DNA of 51,069 nucleotides from Erwinia oleae (GCF_000770305.1 NZ_JNVB01000021.1:1-51069); one strand, 5' to 3'. Counted from the stretch's first letter, positions 9,246 through 18,674 are shown. The notes: generated by a model not told the origin, from the sequence alone. Program-made: numbers and translations.

Positions 9246-9267
9246 GGGGCGGCCTTGCCGCCGCCCC
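9246..9267. terminator. Hairpin between convergent alcohol dehydrogenase and yjbR genes
   Basis: GGGGCGGC, loop CTTGCC, GCCGCCCC is an 8-bp GC-only stem directly after the dehydrogenase stop and before the yjbR stop on the other strand. There is no clear T-tract, so it is a probable but not certain terminator. Confidence 0.5.
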
Positions 9268-9279
9268 ACCTGCTATTCC

Positions 9280-9609
9280 TTACCCTTTTCGGGTATTCAG
9301 CGCCTGCTGCCAGGACGCATCCACCAGATAGTAGATCTGCGAATCCTTCAGCGTTCCATCCAGTAATACCGTGCTCCAGTGCGACTTGTTCAAATGTTCG
9401 CTCGGCAACACATCTTTATGCTCTTCTCGTAGCAGATCGGCCAGCGCAGGGGTACTCTTCAGCGCCACGGCAGGACGTCCCTGCACCTCGTGCACCATTG
9501 CAAAAAGCACGTCGTCAATTTTGATCTGCGTGGCTTTCCAGTCGCTGTGCACGCTCTGTTCCGCGCCGGGCTTATCCATGCAGTAAGTGAGAAGATCCGA
9601 TACGTTCAT
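9280..9609 (-). CDS. yjbR: MmcQ/YjbR family DNA-binding-like protein
   Basis: 109 residues matching the small YjbR family (CyaY-like fold): an N-terminal DLLTYCMDKPGAEQSV, WKATQIKIDDVLFAMV, a central PAVALKS with LREEHKDVLPSEHLNKSHW, and VDASWQQAL near the end. Family members have a fold resembling double-wing DNA-binding proteins, but the biological role is not established. It lies 3 bases downstream of yjbQ and is surely co-transcribed with it. The same yjbQ-yjbR-uvrA order is found in E. coli, except for the dehydrogenase inserted here. Confidence 0.9.
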   Translation of the reverse strand: MNVSDLLTYCMDKPGAEQSVHSDWKATQIKIDDVLFAMVHEVQGRPAVALKSTPALADLLREEHKDVLPSEHLNKSHWSTVLLDGTLKDSQIYYLVDASWQQALNTRKG

Positions 9610-9612
9610 TGT

Positions 9613-10029
9613 TTATTCCCCTTGCAGCGTGGCGACAATGCGCCGCGCGCCGCCGTGAATACGATGCTCACCCAGCCAGATGCCCTGCCAGGTGCCCAGC
9701 GCCAGCCGACCACGGCTGACCGGCAGCAGCAGCGATACGCCCATCAGCGACGATTTGATGTGCCCCGGCATATCGTCGGCGCCTTCATAATCATGTTCGT
9801 AAGGTGCATCTTCCGGCACGGTACGCAGAAAATGCTGTTCCATGTCGCTGCGTACGGTGGGATCGCAGTTCTCATTCAGCGTCAGCGAAGCGGAGGTATG
9901 CTGCAACAGCAGATGAAGCATACCCGTTTGCACATCGCTCAGGCGGCGCAGTTCGCCCAGCACCTCATCGGTAATGAGATGAAATCCCCGGCTTTTGGGG
10001 CTTAAGGTAATGGTTTGCTGATACCACAT
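9613..10029 (-). CDS. yjbQ: YjbQ family protein (UPF0047), thiamine-phosphate-synthase-like
   Basis: 138 residues with the UPF0047 core: [29 protein letters not shown], a central [26 protein letters not shown] and [12 protein letters not shown]. Conserved histidines in these segments could bind metal. E. coli YjbQ has weak thiamine phosphate synthase activity in vivo and in vitro, but its native function is unknown. AAGGAG precedes the ATG by a good distance. It is the first gene of the yjbQ-yjbR pair. Confidence 0.92.
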   Translation of the reverse strand: MWYQQTITLSPKSRGFHLITDEVLGELRRLSDVQTGMLHLLLQHTSASLTLNENCDPTVRSDMEQHFLRTVPEDAPYEHDYEGADDMPGHIKSSLMGVSLLLPVSRGRLALGTWQGIWLGEHRIHGGARRIVATLQGE

Positions 10030-10140
10030 CGTTGAACTCCTTAACGCAAATGTTTGTTAAGTGTGTAACATGAGGCGAAAAGATAAACCCGAAAAGGGAA
10101 AAAGTTATAGCAGCCGGACACGACGCCCGGCCGCAAGGGC

Positions 10141-11334
10141 TTACATGACGGCCGCGAAGGCCTCTGCGACCTGATGCACGTTCCTGCTGTTGAGTCCGGC
10201 CACGCACATGCGGCCGCTGGCAATCAGATAGATGCCAAACTCATTGCGCAGCCGTTCAACCTGCTGCGCGCTCAGGCCGGTATAGCTGAACATGCCGCGC
10301 TGCTTAAGCAGATAGTCGAAGTTTTTACCGGGCAACGCCGTGCTCAACACATCGACTAACGCGTGACGCATATCAATAATGCGCAGGCGCATTGCTTCCA
10401 CTTCGGCCAGCCATTTCGCCCTCAGTTGTGGATCATTCAGCACGCAGGAAACCACCTGCGCGCCGAAGTTTGGCGGGCTGGAGTAGTTGCGACGCACGGT
10501 TGCCTTCAACTGACCAAGCACGCGAGACGCTTCTTCCGCATTGTTACAGACCACCGACAGCCCGCCAACACGCTCGCCATACAGTGAAAAGATCTTTGAG
10601 AACGAGTTGCTGACCAGTACGGGCAGTCCGGCATCGGCGATGGCGCGAATAGCGTAGGCGTCCTCCGCCATCCCCGCCCCGAATCCCTGATAGGCAATAT
10701 CAAGAAAAGGAATGAGCTGGCGCGCTTTCAGCACGTCAGTTACCGCATCCCATTGCGCATCGGTAAGATCGGCGCCGGTTGGGTTATGGCAGCAGGGATG
10801 CAGCAGGACGATGCTCTGCGCCGGTAGCGTGTTCAGCGTTGCGATGAATGCGTCAAACTTAACACCGCAGGTCTCGTCGTCGTACCAGGGATAGGTATTT
10901 ACCGTAAAACCTGCGCCGGAGAAAATCGCCACATGGTTTTCCCAGGTGGGATCGCTGACCCAGACCTGCGACTGAGGAAAATAGGTTTTAAGGAAATCGG
11001 CGCCGATTTTCAACGCGCCGGAGCCGCCGACGGTTTGAATCGTCGCGAGACGGCCCGCTTTTAACGCGGCATGATCTTCACCGAAAAGCAGCGGCGCAAT
11101 AGCGCTGCGGTACGATGGCAACCCATCCATTGGCAGATAAAGCGACGCGCTATGCTCCCCGGCACTGAGGCGATGTTCTGCTTCAGCCACCGCCTGTAAC
11201 TGCGGAATGGTGCCCTGTTCGTCGTAATATAGCCCGATGCTCAGGTTTACCTTATGCGGTCGCGTATCCTGTTTGAATGTTTCCATCAGCGTAAGGATGG
11301 GATCGCCAGCATAGGCATCAACGTTTTGAAACAC
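10141..11334 (-). CDS. tyrB: Aromatic amino acid aminotransferase
   Basis: 397 residues, the same length as E. coli TyrB. It is a fold-type I aminotransferase: [18 protein letters not shown] carries the pyridoxal-phosphate lysine, [15 protein letters not shown] is the N-P-T-G segment, and the end [10 protein letters not shown] binds the substrate carboxylate with an arginine. It transfers the amino group from glutamate to phenylpyruvate, hydroxyphenylpyruvate and 2-ketoisocaproate in the cytoplasm, the last step of Phe, Tyr and Leu synthesis. The start is a GTG at 11334 with GGAGAT upstream; the next in-frame ATG upstream would add 25 residues not found in the family. It is downstream of an Lrp/AsnC gene in place of the alr of E. 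coli. Confidence 0.95.
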   Translation of the reverse strand: MFQNVDAYAGDPILTLMETFKQDTRPHKVNLSIGLYYDEQGTIPQLQAVAEAEHRLSAGEHSASLYLPMDGLPSYRSAIAPLLFGEDHAALKAGRLATIQTVGGSGALKIGADFLKTYFPQSQVWVSDPTWENHVAIFSGAGFTVNTYPWYDDETCGVKFDAFIATLNTLPAQSIVLLHPCCHNPTGADLTDAQWDAVTDVLKARQLIPFLDIAYQGFGAGMAEDAYAIRAIADAGLPVLVSNSFSKIFSLYGERVGGLSVVCNNAEEASRVLGQLKATVRRNYSSPPNFGAQVVSCVLNDPQLRAKWLAEVEAMRLRIIDMRHALVDVLSTALPGKNFDYLLKQRGMFSYTGLSAQQVERLRNEFGIYLIASGRMCVAGLNSRNVHQVAEAFAAVM

Positions 11335-11485
11335 GGTGCAGATCTCCGTTTTATTAATCAGATTGCCGCTGGGCGACAAAAGCAGGCTGCCACTATAACC
11401 CGTATTCAAGGTAAAAGGTCAGCCTCCGATCTGCATTACTGCGAGCCGACGCGGAAAAAAACGATTGCCGTTTCAGCAATTCATT

Positions 11486-11953
11486 TCATTTCTGAATCAC
11501 GTTCGCACCGTTTTCTTTCAGTCGATCCAGCACCACGGAGGTTTTGACATGCGAGACGCTGTGATGCCCCGCCACCAACTGACTGATTAAGGCGCTCAGG
11601 CCGGGGAGATCCGCCACCGCCACCTTCAGTAAATAGTCAGCATCGCCGGTGGTTTTCCACGCGTCGACGATGGCGGGCTCATTGGCCACCCTGTGATGAA
11701 AGCGTTTTACGTATTCGGCAGTGTGGTTAAGCAGGCGAACTTCAATCAGGCCGATCACGCTCAGCCCTACCGCATCGGGCGAGAGCCTGGCGTGATAGCC
11801 GAGGATCAGTCCTGACTGCTCAAGGCTGATGCGGCGACGCGAGCACTGCGAGGCGGAGAGGCCAACCAGATCGCTCAGTTCCTGGTTGGTCAGGCGGCCG
11901 TTAGCTTCCAGTAACGTCAGTATTTTTACATCATGTTCATCAGTCTGGCTCAT
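11486..11953 (-). CDS. Lrp/AsnC family transcriptional regulator
   Basis: 155 residues. The N-terminal helix-turn-helix is DVKILTLLEANGRLTNQELSD leading into LVGLSASQCSRRRISLEQSGLI; the C-terminal ligand and oligomer domain contains GLIEVRL, the WKTTGDADYLLKVAV segment and a final SVSHVKTSVVLDRLK. These regulators form octamers or dimers and sense amino acids. The start at 11953 gives the usual family length; an upstream extension with two cysteines looks spurious. It lies between dnaB and tyrB, all on the same strand, and about 150 bases upstream of tyrB, so tyrB or an unlinked amino-acid gene is a plausible target (inference). Confidence 0.88.
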   Translation of the reverse strand: MSQTDEHDVKILTLLEANGRLTNQELSDLVGLSASQCSRRRISLEQSGLILGYHARLSPDAVGLSVIGLIEVRLLNHTAEYVKRFHHRVANEPAIVDAWKTTGDADYLLKVAVADLPGLSALISQLVAGHHSVSHVKTSVVLDRLKENGANVIQK

Positions 11954-12069
11954 CTGCGATCCGTTAGGTTTTTCAGGCGGACAAGTGAGACAGCTAACGG
12001 TATTTTTCGTCCCGCTGTCCAACACTATTTCCCAATACCACAGAAGAGTGAACGCGCGCGGCAGCGGGG

Positions 12070-13485
12070 TTATTCGTCGTCGTACTGTGGCCCGGCATAG
12101 TTATCGAAACGCGACCACTGGCCGTTAAAAGTGAGACGAACCGAGCCGATCGGGCCGTTACGCTGCTTACCGAGAATGATCTCCGCGATCCCTTTCAGAT
12201 CGCTGTTTTCGTGATAAACCTCATCGCGGTAGATAAACATGATCAGGTCGGCGTCCTGCTCAATCGAGCCGGATTCACGCAGATCTGAGTTGACCGGGCG
12301 CTTATCAGCGCGCTGCTCCAGCGATCGGTTAAGCTGCGAGAGCGCCACCACCGGCACCTGTAGCTCTTTCGCCAGCGCCTTCAGCGAGCGGGAGATCTCG
12401 GCGATCTCCAGGGTACGGTTTTCTGACAGTGACGGCACGCGCATCAGTTGCAGATAGTCGATCATGATCAGGCTCAGCCCGCCGTGCTCGCGGAAGACGC
12501 GTCGCGCGCGCGAGCGTACTTCCGTGGGCGTCAGGCCGGAAGAATCATCGATAAACATGTTTTTCTTTTCCAGCAGGATGCCCATGGTACTGGAGATGCG
12601 CGCCCAGTCCTCGTCATCAAGCTGTCCGGTACGAATACGCGTCTGGTCAACGCGCGACAGCGATGCCAGCATACGCATCATGATCTGCTCGCCGGGCATC
12701 TCCAGGCTGAAGATCAGAACGGGCTTATCCTGCGTCATCGCAGCATTTTCACACAGGTTCATCGCAAAGGTGGTTTTACCCATAGAAGGACGCGCCGCCA
12801 CGATGATCAGATCCGAACGCTGAAGCCCGGCGGTCTTTTTATTCAGATCCTGATAACCGGTATCAACGCCGGTTACGCCGTCGTGCGGCGTTTGGTAGAG
12901 CGATTCAATGCGCGAGATGGTGGCTTCAAGGATCTGATCGACGCTTTTCGGGCCTTCATCTTTATTGGCGCGATTTTCTGCGATTTGAAAGACGCGGGAT
13001 TCAGCAAGATCGAGCAGATCCTCGCTGGTGCGTCCTTGCGGATCATAACCGGCGTCGGCGATCTCGTTAGCCACGGCGATCATTTCACGGACGACGGCAC
13101 GTTCGCGTACGATATCGGCATAAGCGCCTATGTTCGCCGCGCTTGGCGTATTTTTGGACAGCTCCGCCAGGTAAGCAAAACCGCCGACCATGCTCAGTTC
13201 GCCGCGCGTTTCCATCGATTCGGACAGGGTAATAAGATCGATAGGTTTGCCCTGCTCCAGCAGGCGCTGCATTTCGCCGAAAATCATCCGGTGCGGGCGG
13301 CTGAAGAAATCCTGCGCCACCACGCGCTCGGAAACGTTGTCCCAGCGTTCGTTATCCAGCATCAGCCCGCCCAGTACGGATTGCTCCGCTTCCAGCGAAT
13401 GGGGCGGTAATTTTAGCCCTTCCATCTGCCGATCGCGCGGCTCGCGCTTATCAACGGATTTGTTGGTGGGTTTATTTCCTGCCAT
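12070..13485 (-). CDS. dnaB: Replicative DNA helicase DnaB
   Basis: 471 residues, identical in length to E. coli DnaB. The N-terminal domain starts at about residue 30 (PPHSLEAEQSVLGGLMLDN) and the RecA-like helicase domain follows with Walker A ARPSMGKTTFAMN, Walker B LIMIDYLQLM, and the ending SGSIEQDADLIMFIYRDEVY with an arginine-finger region. It unwinds the lagging-strand template as a hexamer at the replication fork. No intein interrupts the Walker A site. The start at 13485 matches the known N-terminus; a longer in-frame extension has no support. It diverges from qor across 100 bases. Confidence 0.98.
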   Translation of the reverse strand: MAGNKPTNKSVDKREPRDRQMEGLKLPPHSLEAEQSVLGGLMLDNERWDNVSERVVAQDFFSRPHRMIFGEMQRLLEQGKPIDLITLSESMETRGELSMVGGFAYLAELSKNTPSAANIGAYADIVRERAVVREMIAVANEIADAGYDPQGRTSEDLLDLAESRVFQIAENRANKDEGPKSVDQILEATISRIESLYQTPHDGVTGVDTGYQDLNKKTAGLQRSDLIIVAARPSMGKTTFAMNLCENAAMTQDKPVLIFSLEMPGEQIMMRMLASLSRVDQTRIRTGQLDDEDWARISSTMGILLEKKNMFIDDSSGLTPTEVRSRARRVFREHGGLSLIMIDYLQLMRVPSLSENRTLEIAEISRSLKALAKELQVPVVALSQLNRSLEQRADKRPVNSDLRESGSIEQDADLIMFIYRDEVYHENSDLKGIAEIILGKQRNGPIGSVRLTFNGQWSRFDNYAGPQYDDE

Positions 13486-13585
13486 AGTGATGCAATACCA
13501 AAAATCTGAGTGGTCGGACGCGCAAGTATACCCGTTTGGTGCCCTGTCGTCCTCCCTCAATGACGCGGAATCAACAGGAGGGAAT

Positions 13586-14566
13586 ATGGTAAAACGTATA
13601 CAAATCAGTCAGCATGGCGGCCCGGAAGTGATGCAGCTGATCGACGTCGATTTGCCCGAACCGGCCGCAGGTGAAGTGGTTGTTGAGAACAAAGCGATTG
13701 GTATCAATTACATCGATACCTATATGCGCAGCGGACTCTATCCGGCACAGTTGCCAACAGGACTGGGAACCGAAGCCGCCGGCGTGGTAAAGCGCGTGGG
13801 TGAAGGCGTAACAGCGGTGAAACCGGGCGACCGGGTCGTTTATGCCCATTCCGCTTTGGGTGCCTATAGCGAATCTCACGTGGTGCCCGTCGATAAACTC
13901 GCCGTGCTTCCCGACTGTATTACTTATGAGCAGGCGGCGGCCTCTTTCCTGAAAGGTCTGACCGTTCACTACCTTCTGCGTCAGACCTATGTGATTCAGC
14001 CGGATGAGGTTTTTCTTTTCCATGCGGCGGCCGGCGGCGTTGGGCTGATCGCCTGTCAGTGGGCGAAAGCACTGGGCGCACGTTTAATCGGTACGGCAGG
14101 ATCGGCTGAGAAGGCCGCACGAGCAAAAGCGGCGGGCGCCTGGGCCACCATAAATTACCGCGAAGAGAACGTGGCCGAACGTGTATCGACACTCACAAAC
14201 GGCAAAATGGTGCGAGTGGTGTATGACTCCGTTGGTAAAGATACCTGGGAGACGTCACTGGACTGCCTGCAACGGCGCGGGCTGATGGTCAGTTTCGGTA
14301 ACGCTTCCGGCCCGGTAACCGGCGTTAATTTAGGTATTCTGAATCAGAAGGGATCGCTGTACGTTACCCGTCCTTCGCTGCACGGCTATATCACCAGCCG
14401 CGAGTCACTGATCAATGCCAGCAACGAGCTTTTTTCAATGATCGCCAGTGGTGCTATCAATGTGGACGTGCCGGACCAGCAGAAGTTCGCGTTAAAAGAT
14501 GCGCAGCAGGCGCATAAAACGTTGGAAAGCCGTGCCACACAGGGTTCCAGTTTGTTGATCCCGTGA
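13586..14566 (+). CDS. qor: NADPH:quinone oxidoreductase
   Basis: 326 residues of the zinc-free medium-chain reductase family. No zinc cysteines are present; the NADPH loop is HAAAGGVGLIACQWAKALGA, and the N-terminal IGINYIDTYMRSGLYP is typical of quinone reductases (zeta-crystallin type). It reduces quinones with one electron per step in the cytoplasm. AGGAGGG precedes the ATG at 13586. The adjacent divergent dnaB and downstream dusA reproduce the E. coli order, but pspG, which lies between qor and dusA in E. coli, is absent. A strong terminator closes it. Confidence 0.95.
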   Translation: MVKRIQISQHGGPEVMQLIDVDLPEPAAGEVVVENKAIGINYIDTYMRSGLYPAQLPTGLGTEAAGVVKRVGEGVTAVKPGDRVVYAHSALGAYSESHVVPVDKLAVLPDCITYEQAAASFLKGLTVHYLLRQTYVIQPDEVFLFHAAAGGVGLIACQWAKALGARLIGTAGSAEKAARAKAAGAWATINYREENVAERVSTLTNGKMVRVVYDSVGKDTWETSLDCLQRRGLMVSFGNASGPVTGVNLGILNQKGSLYVTRPSLHGYITSRESLINASNELFSMIASGAINVDVPDQQKFALKDAQQAHKTLESRATQGSSLLIP

Positions 14567-14580
14567 TGCGCAGAAATGGC

Positions 14581-14612
14581 AAGGGCCTCCCGCAAGGAGG
14601 CCCTTTTTTCTT
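14581..14612. terminator. Terminator of qor, probably shared with dusA
   Basis: AAGGGCCTCC, loop CGCAA, GGAGGCCCTT followed by a run of T, C and T. It is a 10-bp perfect stem. The A-rich other flank is weak, so it acts mainly on the + strand. Confidence 0.9.
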
Positions 14613-14777
14613 TTTTATCGTTCGCGCGGTTTGTAGGGTACGGCGGCGAATCTGGAGGAGCATCCTGGCAGAGTTCATAAGTAAAAAATATGGGTTATCA
14701 CGGATTCATCTTATGAAGATGCCAGAATGTGATCGCGGCCGCATTCTCACCTGTAACTGTTATCACTTTCACGATTT

Positions 14778-15773
14778 CTACGCCGTGGCGGTCACTCTGT
14801 CGGCGACCAGGGCCAGCGCCTGTTCGACCGTTTCAATACTGGCGCCCGGCTTGTGAGCATTTTCGCTCAGGTAACGACGCCACTGGCGCGCGCCCGGAAT
14901 GCCCTGAAAAAGGCCAAGCATGTGACGCGTGATATGGCCCAGGTAAGTGCCGTTCGCCAGTTCCCGTTCAATGTAGGGATACATTGCACGCACCACCGCA
15001 ACCGAATCAACCGCAGGCTGGCTGCTGCCAAACAGTTCGCGGTCGACCTGCGCCAGTATGCCGGGATTTTGATACGCCTCGCGCCCCATCATCACGCCAT
15101 CCACGTGTTGCAGGTGCGTTCTGGCCTCTTCAAGAGACTTTACGCCGCCGTTAATCGACATCGTCAGATGCGGGAAGTCACGTTTCAGTTGATAGACGCG
15201 TGCGTAATCCAGCGGCGGGATTTCGCGATTCTCTTTCGGGCTGAGGCCCGACAGCCATGCCTTGCGCGCGTGGATGATAAATGTCTCGCAGCCGCCCTGC
15301 TCCGAAACCTGACGAATAAAGTCGCAGAGAAATTCGTAGCTATCCTGTTCATCAATACCAATGCGTGTTTTCACCGTGACCGGAATCGACAGCTGGTCAC
15401 GCATCGCCTTCACACAGTCGGCGACCAGCGCCGCCTCGCCCATCAGGCAGGCGCCGAAACGACCATTTTGAACGCGATCGGAGGGACAGCCGACGTTCAG
15501 GTTCACTTCACTGTAGCCGCGCGCTTCCGCCAGGCGTGCGCATTGCGCCAGCGCCGCAGGATCGCTACCGCCCAACTGCAATGCGACGGGCTGCTCTTCC
15601 TGGCTCCACGCCAGATAGTCGCCTTTACCATGAATGATGGCGCCGGTGGTGACCATTTCCGTATAAAGCAGAGCCTCACGCGTTAGCTGTCGATGAAAAT
15701 AACGGCAGTGGCGGTCGGTCCAGTCCAGCATGGGTGCGATGGAGAAACGAAGGGCGGGCAGATGTTGGGTCAT
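14778..15773 (-). CDS. dusA: tRNA-dihydrouridine(20/20a) synthase
   Basis: 331 residues. It has the FMN-binding TIM-barrel of Dus enzymes: [16 protein letters not shown] at the start, [28 protein letters not shown] with the catalytic cysteine, [26 protein letters not shown] and SINGGVKS. It reduces uridines 20 and 20a of tRNA D-loops with NADPH. The C-terminal helical tRNA-binding domain is present. The neighbours qor and the region toward zur match E. coli, with a TraF-like gene inserted upstream. Confidence 0.96.
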   Translation of the reverse strand: MTQHLPALRFSIAPMLDWTDRHCRYFHRQLTREALLYTEMVTTGAIIHGKGDYLAWSQEEQPVALQLGGSDPAALAQCARLAEARGYSEVNLNVGCPSDRVQNGRFGACLMGEAALVADCVKAMRDQLSIPVTVKTRIGIDEQDSYEFLCDFIRQVSEQGGCETFIIHARKAWLSGLSPKENREIPPLDYARVYQLKRDFPHLTMSINGGVKSLEEARTHLQHVDGVMMGREAYQNPGILAQVDRELFGSSQPAVDSVAVVRAMYPYIERELANGTYLGHITRHMLGLFQGIPGARQWRRYLSENAHKPGASIETVEQALALVADRVTATA

Positions 15774-15862
15774 AGGGCGTGCTAACTCGATGGGTTCAAA
15801 AAATCAGCGTAATGATAACACGCGCCCCTGTCGCGATCATCTCAAGCTGTCGCGCAGGCGGT

Positions 15863-15885
15863 AAAAGGGGCGCACGGAGCGCCCC
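15863..15885 (-). terminator. Terminator of the TraF-like gene
   Basis: Read on the minus strand: GGGGCGC, loop TCCGT, GCGCCCC, then TTTTAC. It begins 8 bases after the stop codon. Confidence 0.85.
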
Positions 15886-15892
15886 CGGACAA

Positions 15893-17137
15893 TCAGAACG
15901 TAAAGTTCATTTGCGCTACCGCGCCCCAGGTGTTGTCGTCGCCCTTCATACCTGCAAGGTCGAGATGGACTTTATTAAAGGGTGATATGCCAAAACCGGC
16001 AGTCACCACGTTGGTGTCGTTAGACTTCATATCTGCACGGTAGCCGGCGCGTAGCTGGAGCCAGCTCAGCAGGCGATATTCGGCACCGACGCCCGCATAC
16101 TGACTTTGATCCTGCGTTTTAAAGCGTTTGGTCGGCGTCGCATCAACATCCAGTGCGGTGGTCAGGCGGTCGGTATGGAACGAGACGCCGGGCGTGACCA
16201 CAGGTCGGATCTGATAAGTGTCTTTGAATCCGCTGATCTCTTTGGTTTCAATATCGCGAGAAATCAGGTTTTGCGCACTGACGCCCAGCGTCCAGTTATC
16301 GTTCAGATCGGTTGCGGCGCCCGCATCGATGTTGAAACCGGTGTCGTCATTTTTGTAGCGGCCTTTTTTGAAGTCTGATTTGTCGTAGTTATAGACCGAC
16401 GCGCTGTAGTTATAGAGATAGGTTTTCTGCAATTTCGGCGTCACGCCGAAGGAAACCGGCTGCCCTGCGATGGTGAACTCATGCGCTACGGCAACGCCAT
16501 AATCGTAAACAATCGCGCCACGGCCCAGCCCGGCAGAGGTCAGCCTGTCTTCATCGCCAGGCAGCGGAAAAATAGTGCCGTCGGCCACGCCCTGAAGGTA
16601 ATCAATATCGCTCTGGCTGACGGCGGCTCTGACATTCGCCGTGCCGTAGGCTTTGGTGACGAAGGCAAACGGCAGCACCTCATTGGGTACGGTCACAGCA
16701 AACGCAACGCCTGCGGTGCCGGAGGCCTGATTGCCCTTCATGCCGCGCAACTGGCTGGCAAGATCGCCAGCTGCGGCCTGCACGCGTGGATAATCGGCCG
16801 GAGTGAAGCTACCGCTATTAGCGATGTCCTGGTAACTGTCGACGCTGTCGGTCAAATCATCAATCTTATCAATCAGCTTGTGTTTGTCCGTGAGCTGAAC
16901 GCCCGCCGCAGGAAGAATAATGCTGACGTTGTCTTCCGGCCGCGCTTTGGTCATTAACGCCGGGTTAGCCAGCACCGCAGTGCCGTAGGTGGATGACGCC
17001 ACGCCCGTACCGCCCATTGCATCATTACGCGCATCGTAATAGTTGCCGGCTGCAAGCGCGCCGAGAGGGACGGAAAACAGGACAGTAAATACCGCAGGTT
17101 GGGAAAATCGTTTCGACATACTGATTTTTTTTGCCAT
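15893..17137 (-). CDS. TraF-like outer-membrane beta-barrel protein (conjugal-transfer-TraF-annotated family)
   Basis: 414 residues with a signal peptide (FTVLFSVPLGALAA-GN). The mature start YYDARNDAMGGTGVAS with a later VLANPAL resembles the FadL-like opening of outer-membrane barrels, and the remainder has many alternating Gly, aromatic and polar strands ending in the terminal phenylalanine FTF, the outer-membrane insertion signal. Databases often label such proteins conjugal transfer protein TraF (TraF_2), but no conjugation gene is nearby, so the name is only a family tag. The function is unknown; transport of a hydrophobic compound is possible by analogy with FadL. The gene is separate from dusA and zur and has a long AT-rich upstream spacer. 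Confidence 0.75.
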   Translation of the reverse strand: MAKKISMSKRFSQPAVFTVLFSVPLGALAAGNYYDARNDAMGGTGVASSTYGTAVLANPALMTKARPEDNVSIILPAAGVQLTDKHKLIDKIDDLTDSVDSYQDIANSGSFTPADYPRVQAAAGDLASQLRGMKGNQASGTAGVAFAVTVPNEVLPFAFVTKAYGTANVRAAVSQSDIDYLQGVADGTIFPLPGDEDRLTSAGLGRGAIVYDYGVAVAHEFTIAGQPVSFGVTPKLQKTYLYNYSASVYNYDKSDFKKGRYKNDDTGFNIDAGAATDLNDNWTLGVSAQNLISRDIETKEISGFKDTYQIRPVVTPGVSFHTDRLTTALDVDATPTKRFKTQDQSQYAGVGAEYRLLSWLQLRAGYRADMKSNDTNVVTAGFGISPFNKVHLDLAGMKGDDNTWGAVAQMNFTF

Positions 17138-17611
17138 TTTGCTTTAAACCCATCCATAAAAGAAGAGTGCGCGCTCATAACGTGAGCCCGGTGCGATGAC
17201 CTGCATAATGAACATTTTTGGAACAATTCATTGCTGAGAAAACAGGAACAATTCACTGGCTTTTCTGCTCATTGACCCTTTATTTATCTGTTAACACGCT
17301 AATTAATAAAGTGGGCAACAGGGTCATTTTGGCTCGATTCCCTTCCCTGCCTGCCTCTGGCAACAAGTTTCATCTTTATTCACGCCAATGACATTAATAT
17401 TATTTTAGTGAAAATTTCAGACACGAGCAGAAACAATGAGAAAAATCAGTTTTCATTAACGATAGCGCATTAGGGCAAATACCACCGGTTTCTGGAGTTT
17501 CGCTGGTAAGCAACCCTGTGGCAAAGAGGAAATATTTATGGGGAAGCGGAATTCGGCGTTTCAGTTATGCCGTGATAACATAACAATCACTATCGTGCGG
17601 AGGGCAATACA
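17138..17611. other. 474-base spacer between the TraF-like gene and zur
   Basis: No credible gene is seen. It holds the divergent promoters of the TraF-like gene (left) and zur (right), an 11-base direct repeat at 17220-17255, and AT-rich stretches at 17281-17460. The right end contains a weak dyad (GTGAT, nine bases, ATCAC, 17572-17590) just before the zur ribosome binding site. The dyad is not a clear Zur box. Confidence 0.7.
17220..17255. repeat. Direct repeat GGAACAATTCA upstream of the TraF-like gene
   Basis: GGAACAATTCA occurs at 17220-17230 and 17245-17255, a 25-base period. It lies 83-118 bases before the TraF-like start, so it could be a tandem site for a regulator of that gene, about two and a half helical turns apart. 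Confidence 0.6.
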
Positions 17612-18130
17612 ATGAACCTGAACAGTCCTGAAAAAATTCTCTCTCAGGCAGAGGTGCTTTGTCAGCAGCGTAATGTCAGATTGACGCCTCAGCGCCTGGA
17701 AGTTCTTCGTTTAATGAGCCAGCGCAGCGGCGCAATCAGTGCTTATGACCTTCTGGATCTGCTTCGTGAGTCCGAACCGCAGGCGAAACCGCCCACGGTG
17801 TATCGCGCGCTCGATTTTCTGCTCGAACAGGGATTTGTCCATCGCGTAGAGTCAACAAACAGCTATGTGGTCTGCCATCACTTCGAAGAACCTTCACACA
17901 GTTCAGCGATGTTGATCTGCGATCGCTGCGGCTCGGTTGCTGAACAGCATGCGGATGGCGTTGAAGAGATATTGAAAACGCTGGCGCTAAAATCAGGTTT
18001 TGTACTGGCGCATAGCGTAATAGAAGCGCATGGTTTGTGCGAAGAGTGTACAGTTGTTGAAAGCTGCACCGATCGTAAAGAGTGCAAGCATGATCACAAG
18101 GAATGGGTGTCAAAGAAACGCGGGCGCTGA
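17612..18130 (+). CDS. zur: Zinc uptake regulator Zur (Fur family)
   Basis: 172 residues, about the E. coli length. A winged helix (RLTPQRLEVLRLMSQ, PPTVYRALDFLLEQG) is followed by the Fur-type dimer domain with CHHFEEPSH, LICDRCGSVAEQ and HGLCEEC, which provide the zinc ligands. Additional cysteines at the C-terminus (VVESCTDRKECKHDH) may also bind metal. In zinc-replete cells Zur represses znuABC and other zinc scavenging genes. GGAGGG precedes the ATG. It is convergent with yjbJ. Confidence 0.96.
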   Translation: MNLNSPEKILSQAEVLCQQRNVRLTPQRLEVLRLMSQRSGAISAYDLLDLLRESEPQAKPPTVYRALDFLLEQGFVHRVESTNSYVVCHHFEEPSHSSAMLICDRCGSVAEQHADGVEEILKTLALKSGFVLAHSVIEAHGLCEECTVVESCTDRKECKHDHKEWVSKKRGR

Positions 18131-18226
18131 GAAATTCGGGACGATAAGAGGGATTAAGCGGCACTGTCCATGTGCCAGGGTAGGAGTATCATCCTGAAAC
18201 GCTTAAATGAGTGTCAATCAGGGCTG

Positions 18227-18436
18227 TCAGAAACGATGGTTGTTGTGGGTTTCCCATTCGCTTAATTCTTTCTCAGCCTGGTCTTTTCCATAACCGTAAC
18301 GCTCCTGAATTTTACCAACCAGCTGATCGCGTTTGCCTTCAACAATAGTCATATCATCGTCGGTCAGCTTGCCCCATTTCTCTTTCACTTTACCTTTCAA
18401 CTGTTTCCAGTTACCGCCGGCTTCGTCTTTATTCAT
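18227..18436 (-). CDS. yjbJ: CsbD-family stress protein YjbJ
   Basis: 69 residues, hydrophilic and Lys/Glu/Asp-rich. The opening NKDEAGGNWKQLKGKVKEKWG followed by LTDDDMTIVEGKRDQLVGKI and YGYGKDQAEKELSEWE is the CsbD/YjbJ signature. CsbD-like proteins are small general-stress proteins of unknown molecular role, often dependent on stationary-phase sigma factor; that regulation is from family knowledge, not seen here. GGAGAGA sits before the ATG at 18436; the longer reading upstream lacks such a site. Confidence 0.95.
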   Translation of the reverse strand: MNKDEAGGNWKQLKGKVKEKWGKLTDDDMTIVEGKRDQLVGKIQERYGYGKDQAEKELSEWETHNNHRF

Positions 18437-18674
18437 CTTGTCTCTCCTCGACCTTAGGTGTTGTCCGCTTAAGTGATATCGTTTTAGCAATAATGCAAAA
18501 GCAAGATAATTCGCTTTAAATGCCTAACGTACAGATAATTGTAGTAGAAGATGAGAAATTTTCCGCCCAACCCGAGTGGATTACTCTTATTCCGCCATCA
18601 ATCCTGTGGCAAAAATGAAAAAAGACAGGCAGATCAGCCGCTAACGAAACGGCAACAACATGTAAAAAAATGTG

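Noticed and set aside
11335..11409. 25-residue N-terminal extension of TyrB
   Set aside because: The GTG start gives exactly the family length and has a ribosome binding site; the extension is not in the family.
12448..13410. 320-codon reading opposite dnaB
   Set aside because: Antisense shadow of a conserved essential gene; no ribosome binding site.
14613..14777. Possible pspG between qor and dusA
   Set aside because: The spacer is only about 165 bases and no frame shows the hydrophobic PspG sequence.
15893..17137. Conjugation system suggested by the TraF label
   Set aside because: No relaxase, pilus or coupling genes nearby; the flanks are ordinary chromosomal genes.
17572..17590. Zur box for autoregulation
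   Set aside because: The GTGAT/ATCAC dyad differs from the long AT-rich Zur palindrome; only noted as a weak dyad.
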